Below are positions 32,476-41,820 of a stretch of 64,000 nt of DNA, one piece after another (position 1 is the first letter of the stretch; the number at the start of each line of letters is the position of its first letter). Made by a program: the position numbers and the translations under genes. Where the stretch lies: NCBI GenBank assembly GCA_913058245.1, contig CAJXQJ010000001.1, positions 235,799 through 299,798 of the forward strand, written 5' to 3'. The stretch is from an uncultured Colwellia sp. GTDB lineage: Bacteria; Pseudomonadota; Gammaproteobacteria; Enterobacterales; Alteromonadaceae. Under the pieces are notes generated by a model that made no database searches, was not told the DNA's origin, and saw only the letters and a list, made by a program, of their open reading frames with translations.

Positions 32476-33570
32476 TTAAACACCGCTTTTAAGTGACTTT
32501 CTATATTCACCTGGTGTTTTTTGAGTAAGTTTATTAAACCAACGATAGAAAGATCTAGGCTCTGTGAAACCTAACTCAACACTTATTTGGTTAAGGTTTA
32601 ATAAGTTATCACTGAGATGTTTTTTAGCGAGTTCTAATCGAGTTTCGTCAAGCACCGTTTGGAAGTTTAATTCTACAGCGGCTAAGCGGCGTTGCATGGT
32701 TTTAGCGCTAATACCAAAACTTTTAGCTATTTCTTGTTGATGAAAACAACCTGTTTTTAATGACAGCGCTATTGCAGTACTTAATTGACTAGCAAAGTCA
32801 CTTTCACTATCTAAGTTGGAAATTAAACTCTGTGCATGGCTTTCTAGCGTTGATAATAGCTGCTGATCACCTTTATTTAATGGCAATGTTAATAATGCTT
32901 GATCAAAAATTATCGCATTTTCTTGTTGGCCATAATGTACTGGGCATTTGAATACCTCTTGATATTCGTTTTGTTGGCTTAATGTTGGTTGCTTGCGAGT
33001 TAGTAATAGTTCACTAGGATTACTGTCTTGGCTAACAAGGTAACGGGCAAAGGTTAGCCAAGACGTTAAACAGTTATCAACCATATGTCGTTTAACTTTT
33101 GGATCGGTAAATTGACAATGCCAACTAATTTTAACTTGCTCACCTAATTGTGCGAAGGTGGTGGTGCCCATATCTCCCACCAACTTTTCAAATGGTTGAA
33201 TTTTTGTTATTGCTTGCCCCAAATTTTCGCAGTTCATCAATATGTAGCCTAAAACACTATACGAACCTGGTTGCACATATTTCGCGGTATGCAAGCCAAA
33301 CAACTCATCACTAGATTGAGCAATTAACGTCGATATTAATTGTTGGAATTTCAGTCCTGTGATGTGGTTGCTGTTATCCAATAATGTCGATTGTTCTATA
33401 CCAATTTCATCACATATCTGCACTATATCGAGCGCTTGTTCAGTGGCAAGTTGTAGATACTGGTTTACTGCTGGAACTGATGCTTGACCTAAATTTGCAT
33501 CTAGATTTACAGCTTGATTATCAGTTCTACTATTTATGTAATTGTTTATTAATGTTTTATTGTTTGTCAT
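32476..33570 (-). CDS. AraC-family transcriptional regulator
   Basis: A 364-aa protein with an N-terminal ligand-type domain (arabinose-binding-like PF12625 pattern, about 45-230: GLKFQQLISTLIAQSSDELFGLH, then GSYSVLGYILMNCENLGQAI). The C-terminal AraC DNA-binding pair of helix-turn-helix motifs has HQQEIAKSFGISAKTMQRRL and LNQISVELGFTEPRSFYRWFNKLTQKTPGEYRK. It diverges from the ADPS/glpD/kinase cluster across a 150-base region with tandem repeats, so it probably activates that cluster in response to a lipid- or glycerol-derived ligand. Confidence 0.9.
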   Translation of the reverse strand: MTNNKTLINNYINSRTDNQAVNLDANLGQASVPAVNQYLQLATEQALDIVQICDEIGIEQSTLLDNSNHITGLKFQQLISTLIAQSSDELFGLHTAKYVQPGSYSVLGYILMNCENLGQAITKIQPFEKLVGDMGTTTFAQLGEQVKISWHCQFTDPKVKRHMVDNCLTSWLTFARYLVSQDSNPSELLLTRKQPTLSQQNEYQEVFKCPVHYGQQENAIIFDQALLTLPLNKGDQQLLSTLESHAQSLISNLDSESDFASQLSTAIALSLKTGCFHQQEIAKSFGISAKTMQRRLAAVELNFQTVLDETRLELAKKHLSDNLLNLNQISVELGFTEPRSFYRWFNKLTQKTPGEYRKSLKSGV

Positions 33571-33598
33571 ACGCTTTTTGTGGTCAATAGAGGTCCAA

Positions 33599-33658
33599 CC
33601 TGACCCTTTTTTTGTCCTAAATTGTCACCCTGACTGTCTTTTTAGGACATTTTGTCCC
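33599..33658. promoter_or_regulatory. Tandem 30-bp imperfect repeats, likely AraC-type binding region
   Basis: Two adjacent 30-base units starting CCTGAC (33599-33628 and 33629-33658) agree at 19 of 30 positions, and both carry TTTTT and TTGTC blocks. The second also contains the palindrome GGACA-TTT-TGTCC (33645-33657). The pair lies in the divergent promoter region between the AraC gene and the ADPS-like gene. Confidence 0.5.
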
Positions 33659-33720
33659 TGTTAGCTTCGTTTTATCATAATTAAAAGTGAACTAACAGTG
33701 AATTAATTGCAGGGGCGTAA

Positions 33721-35313
33721 ATGAGACGTTGGAATGGCTGGGGTGATGAAAGCACTTCAATGGATTTACCGCAATCAGCGGGTGCATTTTTGTCGCAGGT
33801 TGTTGGCAAAGGGCAACAATTAGCAGATAGTGCTTTAGCAAATGTTATCAAAGCTGTACCTAGCTCTCGTTTACCGGAGCACCCACTGGTTAGCACCGAT
33901 GCAGAAGAGCGAGTTCGACATGCCAAAGGTCAATCATTACCTGACTACTTAGCGATGCGTAGTGGTGAAATTAGCTGTTTTCCTGATGGGGTTTGTTTTC
34001 CGGAGAACTGTCAAGATGTTAAAGCTATTCTAGCTTACGCTAAAAATCATAATATTGAACTCATTCCATATGGCGGTGGCACTAGCGTTGCTGGACATAT
34101 TAATCCTAAGCAATCGCAAAGGCCAATATTGACTGTTGATATGAGTCGTATGAATCAGCTACTGCACCTCGATGAAAATAGCCAAATTGCTACCTTTGGC
34201 GCTGGAACTCCAGGGCCTATGGTTGAAGCGCAATTGCTAGCTCGAGGCTACACTTTAGGGCATTTCCCGCAATCTTTTGAACTATCAACTATCGGCGGCT
34301 GGGTAGCAAGTCGCTCAAGTGGTCAGCAGTCACTACGCTATGGCCGGATTGAGCAACTATTTGCCGGCGGTAATATTGAAACTTTTGCGGGTTCATTAGA
34401 TGTACCTACCTTTCCAGCATCTTCTGCGGGCCCTGATTTACGTGAGCTGTTATTAGGCTCGGAAGGGCGTTTTGGTATTTTAACGCAAGTTAAAGTTAGG
34501 GTCAGTAAAGTGGCAGAGGCAGAAAGATTCTCTGTTATTTTCTTCCCAAACTGGCAATCAGCCAGTCAGTTTTGTAAAGACTCAGTCCAGCAACGTATTG
34601 GATTATCAATGCTAAGGGTAAGTAATGCTATTGAAACCCAAACCCAATTGAAGCTGGCTGGACATGAAAATCAAATTAAATGGTTAGAGCGTTATTTGTC
34701 TTTACGTGGCTGCGGTGAAGGTAAGTGTATGCTGACTTTTGGCTTAACTGGCAGTAAACAACAAATATCGGCCAGCAAGAAACAATTAACCGCGGTGGTT
34801 AAAAAGTATAAGGGTGTAAATACCGGCGAAATGTTAGGTAAAAAATGGCAGGCGAATCGTTTTCGTTCGCCATATCTTCGTGATGCGTTGTGGCAGCAGG
34901 GTTATGTGGTTGATACTTTTGAAACTGCCACTGATTGGGGCAATGTTGATAGCTTAATGGCGCAAGTTGAAGATGAAATTCGCCACGGTCTAAAGGATGA
35001 CAACGAGAAAGTGCATGTTTTCACGCACCTCTCACATGTTTACAGTCAAGGCTGTAGTTTATATACCACTTATGTTTACCGTAATGGCAGCAGCTATCAA
35101 GAAACCCTTAAACGTTGGCAAACCTTAAAGCATTTGGCCAGCAATACCATAGTTAACAATGCCGGTACTATTAGCCATCAGCACGGTGTAGGTAAAGATC
35201 ATGCACCATACCTGCACGTTGAAAAAGGAGAGCTAGGGATGAAAGTGTTAGAAAATTTGGTTGAACATTTTGATAGTAACCAGCAACTAAACCCTGGCAC
35301 TTTACTTGAGTAA
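33721..35313 (+). CDS. Alkyldihydroxyacetonephosphate synthase-like FAD enzyme
   Basis: A 530-aa flavoprotein of the FAD_binding_4 family. RRWNGWGDES at the N-terminus, PYGGGTSVAGH at 116-126, FPQSFELSTIGGWVASRSSGQQSLRYGRIEQL near 195-220 and the late ISHQHGVGKDH at 484-494 are the landmarks of alkylglycerone-phosphate synthase, where the His cluster takes part in catalysis. That enzyme swaps the acyl group of acyl-DHAP for a fatty alcohol to make an ether bond. Related family members are glycolate/lactate oxidases, so a different oxidase role remains possible. First gene of a probable four-gene run under a divergent AraC regulator. Confidence 0.85.
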   Translation: MRRWNGWGDESTSMDLPQSAGAFLSQVVGKGQQLADSALANVIKAVPSSRLPEHPLVSTDAEERVRHAKGQSLPDYLAMRSGEISCFPDGVCFPENCQDVKAILAYAKNHNIELIPYGGGTSVAGHINPKQSQRPILTVDMSRMNQLLHLDENSQIATFGAGTPGPMVEAQLLARGYTLGHFPQSFELSTIGGWVASRSSGQQSLRYGRIEQLFAGGNIETFAGSLDVPTFPASSAGPDLRELLLGSEGRFGILTQVKVRVSKVAEAERFSVIFFPNWQSASQFCKDSVQQRIGLSMLRVSNAIETQTQLKLAGHENQIKWLERYLSLRGCGEGKCMLTFGLTGSKQQISASKKQLTAVVKKYKGVNTGEMLGKKWQANRFRSPYLRDALWQQGYVVDTFETATDWGNVDSLMAQVEDEIRHGLKDDNEKVHVFTHLSHVYSQGCSLYTTYVYRNGSSYQETLKRWQTLKHLASNTIVNNAGTISHQHGVGKDHAPYLHVEKGELGMKVLENLVEHFDSNQQLNPGTLLE

Positions 35314-35349
35314 TTTACTGAAGTTGTAATTTTTCGGCGATAAATAAAA

Positions 35350-37131
35350 ATGAAGATTAGTCAGCAAACAAGTAGTGATAACACAAGCTCGGTGAATTAC
35401 ACCGCAAGTGGCATTGCTTTGTCTGAAAATTTCACGCAAAGCCGAGAACAACGTATCGCAAGTATCACTGATGTTGACTGTTGGGATCTAGTGATTATTG
35501 GTGGCGGAATTACCGGTGCCGGTATTCTGAAACTTGCTAGCCAAATGGGCTTAAAAGTATTACTGCTTGAGCAAAAAGACTTTGCATGGGGCAGTTCAAG
35601 TCGCTCATCAAAAATGGTACATGGTGGCTTGCGTTATATGGCACAAGGGCAAATTGCCTTAACTCGTGAGTCTGTTATTGAACGTCAACGCTTGTTAGCA
35701 GAAGGCCAACCGTTAGTGACGAAACAAAGCTTTGTCATGAGCCATTATAAAAAAGTGTTTCCCGGGCCTTGGATTTTTAATCAGTTATTATCCTGCTACG
35801 ATTTTATTGCTGGCACTAAACAACATAAGTTCTGGTCAAAATCATCGTATTTAGCCTTGGCACCACAAGTTGATGAAAAGCAGCTTTTAGGCGGTACACA
35901 GTTTTTTGATGCCCTCACTGAAGATGCGCGATTAGTTCAACGTTTAATTCAAGAGTCTTTACAACGAGGCGGACAAGCAATTAATTACGCTAAGGTTGTC
36001 GAATTAGCTTCGCATACCCACGGCAATAAAGTGACTGTAGCGTTCGAGGATGAAGAGCCAACCGTTAACATTAATGCCAAAGTTGTGATAAATGCCTGTG
36101 GTGCTTGGTCAAAAATGTTGAAAGCAAGTTGTGAAGACCTTAACAACGCAAATGACGGCAAAAAATCAGCAATGCATATGCGGCCATTACGTGGTAGTCA
36201 TTTGATTTTACCTAGCTGGCGATTACCAGTGGCAAGTGTTATTTCTATTCGGCATAAAGAAGATAAGCGTCCCGTGCAAGTTTACCCATGGCAGAACGTT
36301 ACTATTGTCGGTACTACTGATGTTGAACATCAGCAAAATATGGCTAAAGACGCCAAAATAAGTCAAAGCGAATTCGATTACTTGTTAGCTGCGGTAGCGC
36401 AGCAATTCCCAGATGCCAAAATAACTGAAACAGATGTTATCTCCACTTTTTCAGGTGTCAGGCCAGTAATTACCTCTGAGCCATCAGCACAGCCATCAAA
36501 AGAAAAGCGCGAGCATCATATTGAACAGCAATCAGCAGTTATCTCTGTTACCGGCGGTAAGTTAACAACTTTTAGACTTATTGCGGAGCAAGTACTAAGT
36601 TTGGTTTGTCAGCAATTGCTTAAGTGTGAAAATAAAAATAACCAAGCATTAAAAGCTCAGCTTGAAAGTAAATTTGCTACGGCATGTAATCAAACTATTT
36701 TAACCGCTCCCATAAGTCACCTTGTAATACCGTTAGCTGAAGATATTAAACAACAAATTAACGCATGTTATGGTGAACTTAATACCGTATTTATTAAAAC
36801 TGTTGATAATAGCTTTTGTAATCCAATACGTTACAGTAAACACTTGTGGGCGGAACTTATTTGGTCTGCGAAGTATGAACAGGTAATGCATTTAGATGAT
36901 TTGCTTATGCGCCGAACTCGAATAGGTAATGTATTACCTGAAGGTGCTCGAGAGTTATTGCCGAAAATTAAACAATTGTGTGCACCGTATTTATCTTGGA
37001 ATGATAACAAGTGGCAGCAAGAAATAGCACGCTATATGGCGATTTGGCACCGAGCTTATAGTTTACCTAGTGTTGATGAAAGCATAGGTAACAAAGCAAG
37101 CGATGAAAAGTTTCAAGAGAATAATAATTAA
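35350..37131 (+). CDS. glpD: FAD-dependent glycerol-3-phosphate dehydrogenase-like enzyme
   Basis: A 593-aa protein. After about 40 extra N-terminal residues comes DLVIIGGGITGAGILKLASQ (47-66; FAD dinucleotide motif), then WGSSSRSSKMVHGGLRYM, typical of GlpD/GlpA. RPVQVYPWQNVTIVGTTDVEH and VISVTGGKLTTFRLIAEQ complete the family signature, and a C-terminal helical DAO_C-like domain follows. It should oxidise glycerol-3-phosphate, or a substituted form, to the dihydroxyacetone phosphate level and pass electrons to quinone. It begins 36 bases after the ADPS-like gene and ends 2 bases before the kinase gene. The clustering suggests a dedicated copy rather than the main catabolic GlpD. Confidence 0.85.
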   Translation: MKISQQTSSDNTSSVNYTASGIALSENFTQSREQRIASITDVDCWDLVIIGGGITGAGILKLASQMGLKVLLLEQKDFAWGSSSRSSKMVHGGLRYMAQGQIALTRESVIERQRLLAEGQPLVTKQSFVMSHYKKVFPGPWIFNQLLSCYDFIAGTKQHKFWSKSSYLALAPQVDEKQLLGGTQFFDALTEDARLVQRLIQESLQRGGQAINYAKVVELASHTHGNKVTVAFEDEEPTVNINAKVVINACGAWSKMLKASCEDLNNANDGKKSAMHMRPLRGSHLILPSWRLPVASVISIRHKEDKRPVQVYPWQNVTIVGTTDVEHQQNMAKDAKISQSEFDYLLAAVAQQFPDAKITETDVISTFSGVRPVITSEPSAQPSKEKREHHIEQQSAVISVTGGKLTTFRLIAEQVLSLVCQQLLKCENKNNQALKAQLESKFATACNQTILTAPISHLVIPLAEDIKQQINACYGELNTVFIKTVDNSFCNPIRYSKHLWAELIWSAKYEQVMHLDDLLMRRTRIGNVLPEGARELLPKIKQLCAPYLSWNDNKWQQEIARYMAIWHRAYSLPSVDESIGNKASDEKFQENNN

Positions 37132-37133
37132 CT

Positions 37134-38768
37134 ATGACTGACGTAAGTGCTAAGCAAACAAAAATTAATAATGCTGAAAAAGTGGCGCAGGAAAAAGTAC
37201 CTAACTCGCAAGATGATTTGATCTTGACCATAGATAACGGTACACAAAGTGTTCGCGCCTTACTTTTTAATCTTAACGGCGACTTAGTTGCTAAAAGTCG
37301 CATTGAACTTGAGGCCTATTTTTCGACTAATCCAGGTTGGGCAGAGCAGGAAGCTGATTACTTTTGGCAAATGCTGGGAAAGTGTTGTCAACAGCTTTGG
37401 CAGCAAGATGACGTTATTAGCAATGGTTATCGAGAAAAAGTAACTGCCGTTACGGTAACCACACAACGCGGTACAGTTATTAATTTAGATAAAGATGCTA
37501 AACCACTGCGCCCGGCAATTTTATGGCTAGATCAACGTTTATGTCAGCAAAATAAAGCCATGCCATGGTATTGGCGATTAGCCTTCGCTGCTATTGGACA
37601 AAGTAAGGTGATTGATTATTTTCGCCGCAAATCGCAGGCCAACTGGTTACAGCAGAATGAACCTAAAGTTTGGCAAAATACGGATAAGTTTCTCTTACTC
37701 TCTGGCTTTTTTACCCATAAATTAACTGGGCAATTTAAAGACTCAATTGGCAGCATAGTTGGCTATTTGCCATTTGATTATAAAAAACAAAACTGGGCCG
37801 GCCGTTTAGATTGGAAGTGGTTGGCATTACCAGTAAAACGTTCGATGCTACCAACTTTAGTTAAACCCGGTGAAGTCATGGGCTCAATTACTGAGCAAGC
37901 CGCCGCACATACAGGTTTAAAAGTCGGAACTAAGCTCATTGCTTCAGCGTCGGACAAGGCTTGTGAAGTACTTGGCTCTGGTTGTATAAGTCCTGATACG
38001 GCCAGTTTAAGTTATGGCACTACCGCGACAATTAATACCAATAATGCAAAATATGTTGAGCCACAGGCGTTTATTCCGCCTTATCCATCAGCTATCCCTG
38101 ATAACTTTAATGCTGAAGTGATGATCTATCGCGGTTTTTGGATGGTGAATTGGTTTAAGCAGGAGTTTGGTCAAAATGAAATTGAAAAAGCGCAAACATT
38201 AGGCGTAAGCGCGGAAAGTTTGTTTGACCAGCTTGTCGCTGAAGTGCCACCAGGCTCAATGGGCTTAATGCTACAGCCGTATTGGTCTCCAGGCTTGAAA
38301 AATTTGGAGGCAAAAGGTGCGATTATTGGTTTTGGTGATGTCCATACCCGTGCTCATATTTATCGCTCAATTCTCGAAGGGCTAGCTTATGCACTGCGTG
38401 AAGGAAAAGAAAGTTTAGAGAAACGACAAAAATGTAAAATAACCCGCTTAATAGTCTCAGGTGGTGGTTCGCAATCTGATGCGGCGTTGCAGCTGACCGC
38501 AGATATATTTAATTTACCTGCACATCGGCCACATACCTTTGAAACATCGGGCTTAGGGGCTGCTATTAATGCTGCAGTCGGTAGTGGTTATTTTGAAAAT
38601 TATCAGCAAGCCGTTGATGCTATGACCCGCATTGAACAGTCATTCTTGCCCAACCAATCGAATGTGCAGCTGTATAACAAATTATATCAGCGGGTATATC
38701 GAAAAATGTACCAACAATTAAAACCTATTTATCAAGATATTAAAAATATTACTGGTTATCCAGAGTAG
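37134..38768 (+). CDS. FGGY-family carbohydrate kinase (glycerol/alkylglycerol-type?)
   Basis: A 544-aa kinase. The N-terminal ATPase lobe begins LILTIDNGTQSVRALLF, with WAEQEADYFW and RPAILWLDQR; the C-terminal lobe has ASLSYGTTATINT and LIVSGGGSQSDAALQLTADIFNLP. These are FGGY signatures. It is not a close glycerol kinase by eye: the segment between about residues 140 and 250 differs and the total is longer than the usual 500. As part of a cluster with ADPS-like and GlpD-like enzymes, it most likely phosphorylates glycerol or a glycerol derivative such as an alkylglycerol. The stop of the glpD-like gene is 2 bases upstream. Confidence 0.8.
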   Translation: MTDVSAKQTKINNAEKVAQEKVPNSQDDLILTIDNGTQSVRALLFNLNGDLVAKSRIELEAYFSTNPGWAEQEADYFWQMLGKCCQQLWQQDDVISNGYREKVTAVTVTTQRGTVINLDKDAKPLRPAILWLDQRLCQQNKAMPWYWRLAFAAIGQSKVIDYFRRKSQANWLQQNEPKVWQNTDKFLLLSGFFTHKLTGQFKDSIGSIVGYLPFDYKKQNWAGRLDWKWLALPVKRSMLPTLVKPGEVMGSITEQAAAHTGLKVGTKLIASASDKACEVLGSGCISPDTASLSYGTTATINTNNAKYVEPQAFIPPYPSAIPDNFNAEVMIYRGFWMVNWFKQEFGQNEIEKAQTLGVSAESLFDQLVAEVPPGSMGLMLQPYWSPGLKNLEAKGAIIGFGDVHTRAHIYRSILEGLAYALREGKESLEKRQKCKITRLIVSGGGSQSDAALQLTADIFNLPAHRPHTFETSGLGAAINAAVGSGYFENYQQAVDAMTRIEQSFLPNQSNVQLYNKLYQRVYRKMYQQLKPIYQDIKNITGYPE

Positions 38769-38911
38769 TGAAGAGAAATAAAAATAAAGTAGAAACAAGA
38801 AAATAACAAAAAGAAATAAGGCTCTGATAACTTGTCATAAATTGAAGTTAACATGCTGGTAAATAAACAAATTATAACAACAATTAAATAATGAGTAAGA
38901 AGGATTTAAAT

Positions 38912-41260
38912 ATGAATTATACCCGTCGTAAATTTATTAAAACCCTTGCGGTAAGTGCTGGTGCTGTTGTTACCTCAAGCCTAGTTGGTTGTGGTAGCTC
39001 AGATAAGAAAGATGAAGTTGTCGACCCAGGCCCAGTTGAACCGAGCATTTTAGATGGCAGCAAATATTTCCCGCAATCCGTAGTATCGGGCGACCCGAAA
39101 GCTGACTCAGTTATTTTATGGACCCGAGTTGATAATGGCTCTGGTGCCGATACTTCGTTAATGCTGCAAGTTGCAAGTGACGAAGGCTTTGCCAATTTAG
39201 TGGTAGAAGAAACATTTGATGCCTTAGCCTCGTATGATAATTGTTTAAAAATTCGTGTAACCGAGCTTAATGCCGGGCAACACTATTATTACCGTTTTAT
39301 TTATCAAAGTGGCGGTAACAACTACTCAAGTCGTGTCGGTCGTACCAAAACGGCTGCAGCAGCAGATAGTGATAGTAAAGTGAAATTTGCTTACGTTTCT
39401 TGTCAAGATTACATTGGTCGCTACTTCAATAATTACTTATCGTTACTGGATAACGATGATTTAGATTTTGTTGTACATCTAGGTGATTATATTTATGAAA
39501 CAACAGGCGATTCGCAATTCCAATCAGCAGGTGGCGCACGTAGTATCGAATTTATTGATAGTGAAGGCGCGTTAACGATAGGAGTAGGCGATAATAAAAC
39601 GCAAGCAGCCAATAGTTTAGACAACTATCGCCAGCTTTATAAAACTTACCGTACTGATGAATTATTACAACGTGTTCATGAGCGCTTCCCTATGATTGCC
39701 ATTTGGGATGATCATGAATTTTCAGATGATAGTTGGGGTGATACAGCCACATACCTTGATGGGGCAGGTGATGAAAAACAAACTGAGCGTAAAAAGAACT
39801 CTGAAATTGCTTATTTTGAATTTATGCCAATTGACCACGAACAACCTCACACAGAAGCAGGCCTAGCAGCGGGTGCTATTGGTATTAATGAAGAACACTT
39901 ATTCCCAAATACCCGCATTTATCGTGACTTTCAATTTGGTCAACATTTACATTTAGCAATGACAGATTTTCGTACTAACCGCCCTGATCATATTTTGCCA
40001 GAAGACGCATTCCCAGCGAAAGTTGAAATGGACCAAGCGACCTTAAGTGCCTTCTTATTAGGTGCAGGTATGGTACAAGCACAAGTTGATGCGATTGTTA
40101 GCCAAATGTCACCTTATGTGAATATCGATGATGCACCTTTTGCACCATATAAAGCGGCATTTTTAGAAGTCTTTACTGGCCTTTATATGCAAGAGTTAAT
40201 GGCACGTGTAGAGCTGAGCCAAGCTGATGCTTTAGCGCAAGCACAACAACGTGCTGTTGCTGCTGTGCAAGGTAACTTAACCACAAGTTATTTAAACCAA
40301 GTCTTAGCAGGCGCAAAAGCAAGCTTACCGGCAGAGCATCCTATTCAAATGCTACCAGCATTGCCTGAAGCTGGCGTAGCACAAGGTTTAGCGTTTTATA
40401 CCTTGGGTAAAACGTCACTATTTGGTTTTATTGGCAGTCGTTACTTAGTGGTTAAAGACACATACGATATATATGCGGGCTATCGTGAGCATGTTGCCAA
40501 TTTGCAAGGTACAAGTGCACAAAAAGTGTTTGATGATATGCAAACCAATTGGTTAGCGCAAACTTTTGGTACATCAACTAGTACCTGGAAAATGCTTGGT
40601 AGCTCCGTGTCGTTCTCGCCATTAATCTTTGATTTATCTGCGAGCCGTGCAGATAGTGGTTTAGGCTTACTTGAAGGAGTATTAAACTCAGATGCTATTC
40701 CAGCGCCTCTGAAACAACGCTTTTATCTAGAAGCAGATCAATGGGATGGTGTTCCACAGTTTAAATCAAACTTTGTCGATAATGTTATGAGTCAATTTGG
40801 CGTTATCAGCTTAGGTGGTGATATTCATAGCAGTTATGTTACTGAGCATAAGCCGAATGCTGTTACAGGAAAAAGGTCGTTTAACTTCACTACATCATCG
40901 GTTTCATCAGGTACTTTTGGTTCATTCTTAGAAAATGGTATGAATCAAATATTTTCTCAACTGGGTGATGTACCTGCAGCGTTAAGTGATTTGCCATTTT
41001 ACTTTGACCCATTAGTACGTACGGCCACTAAACGAGATGATATTACTGACGATATGGTATTTTCACGCATGTGGGAACACGGTGTTGCTATTGTCGAAGT
41101 TGATGCCGAAAACGTATTGGTGAACTTTCACAATACCGGTAGTGAATTCCACAATATGGATACCGTGACCCGTAATTACTATGATGACGCCGACAACTTT
41201 TTGTCAAAAGTACGTTTATACAAATTTAAAGTTAACGAAGGTGTGTTAACGCAATTGTAA
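38912..41260 (+). CDS. phoD: PhoD-type alkaline phosphatase/phosphodiesterase, Tat lipoprotein
   Basis: A 782-aa exported enzyme. The start MNYTRRKFIKTLAVSAG is a Tat signal (RRKFIK) ending in the lipobox LVGC with lipid Cys27. FPQSVVSGDPKADSVILWTRV is the PhoD N-terminal domain. The metal motifs are LGDYIYE, WDDHEFSDD and GGDIHSSY. PhoD enzymes hydrolyse phosphomonoesters and some diesters using Ca and Fe. The ATG at 38912 has AAGGA 7 bases upstream; the frame also opens at 38891. There is an insert of about 200 residues in the middle (SAFLLGAGMVQAQVDAI to about QTNWLAQTFG). The link to the upstream glycerol genes suggests dephosphorylation of glycerophospho compounds in the periplasm. Confidence 0.88.
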   Translation: MNYTRRKFIKTLAVSAGAVVTSSLVGCGSSDKKDEVVDPGPVEPSILDGSKYFPQSVVSGDPKADSVILWTRVDNGSGADTSLMLQVASDEGFANLVVEETFDALASYDNCLKIRVTELNAGQHYYYRFIYQSGGNNYSSRVGRTKTAAAADSDSKVKFAYVSCQDYIGRYFNNYLSLLDNDDLDFVVHLGDYIYETTGDSQFQSAGGARSIEFIDSEGALTIGVGDNKTQAANSLDNYRQLYKTYRTDELLQRVHERFPMIAIWDDHEFSDDSWGDTATYLDGAGDEKQTERKKNSEIAYFEFMPIDHEQPHTEAGLAAGAIGINEEHLFPNTRIYRDFQFGQHLHLAMTDFRTNRPDHILPEDAFPAKVEMDQATLSAFLLGAGMVQAQVDAIVSQMSPYVNIDDAPFAPYKAAFLEVFTGLYMQELMARVELSQADALAQAQQRAVAAVQGNLTTSYLNQVLAGAKASLPAEHPIQMLPALPEAGVAQGLAFYTLGKTSLFGFIGSRYLVVKDTYDIYAGYREHVANLQGTSAQKVFDDMQTNWLAQTFGTSTSTWKMLGSSVSFSPLIFDLSASRADSGLGLLEGVLNSDAIPAPLKQRFYLEADQWDGVPQFKSNFVDNVMSQFGVISLGGDIHSSYVTEHKPNAVTGKRSFNFTTSSVSSGTFGSFLENGMNQIFSQLGDVPAALSDLPFYFDPLVRTATKRDDITDDMVFSRMWEHGVAIVEVDAENVLVNFHNTGSEFHNMDTVTRNYYDDADNFLSKVRLYKFKVNEGVLTQL

Positions 41261-41324
41261 TTTTGTGGTGTCAACTAATGTAAGAAAGTAAAAACTTGCT
41301 TTTACTTTAACTAAAAATTGAAAG

Positions 41325-41358
41325 AGCTGTTCAAGATTTAATTGAATGGCTTTTTTTT
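41325..41358 (+). terminator. Rho-independent terminator after the PhoD gene
   Basis: AGCTGTTCAA (41325-41334) pairs with TTGAATGGCT (41342-41351) through two G-U pairs, followed by a run of eight T. Confidence 0.8.
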
Positions 41359-41411
41359 ATTATATAGTTGTTTTGTAAAAATATTTATACAATAGTATCG
41401 TTAGTTTTTAT

Positions 41412-41810
41412 GTGGAAAATAGTAGTGTGACTGAATGTTATAAAAAACTTATAAATTCACCATTTGCATTAAGACCAAGTTTTCTTTTGTTGCTTTTAAC
41501 ATGTGCTATGTCAGTTTATTCAGTAATGCAATCATCTATAACTATGGCCGTTATTTTTTTAACTTTAGGTCTCTTAATAGCATTGGTGAGTAGTGAAACC
41601 AAGTTGTTAGCTAATATTAGTAGTTCTTTGTATTTACATTTCTTTTTCTGCTGGTGTATATCTGTATCACCTTGCCTTGTTTATTTGATATTTTCATTGC
41701 AAGTCGAAGTCGCTCAGCTTTCAGCTTTTACGTCTGGTATCGCGCTTCTTTATTGGTGGTTCTATTTGGATGCGGGCTTTGATAAAATCAAACTGAAATA
41801 CAAAGAATAG
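41412..41810 (+). CDS. Small multi-helix membrane protein, unknown function
   Basis: A 132-aa open frame starting from GTG (a second GTG lies at 41427), with about four hydrophobic segments (residues 20-35, 38-56, 68-86, 90-110) and a charged end KIKLKYKE. No recognisable family. The ATG two bases upstream is in another frame and ends after six codons. The gene ends 10 bases before the Sel1-repeat gene, so the two may be an operon. Base use is more AT-rich than the neighbours, with poor ribosome-site evidence, so translation start is uncertain. Confidence 0.6.
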   Translation: MENSSVTECYKKLINSPFALRPSFLLLLLTCAMSVYSVMQSSITMAVIFLTLGLLIALVSSETKLLANISSSLYLHFFFCWCISVSPCLVYLIFSLQVEVAQLSAFTSGIALLYWWFYLDAGFDKIKLKYKE

Positions 41811-41820
41811 TTCATTAGAC

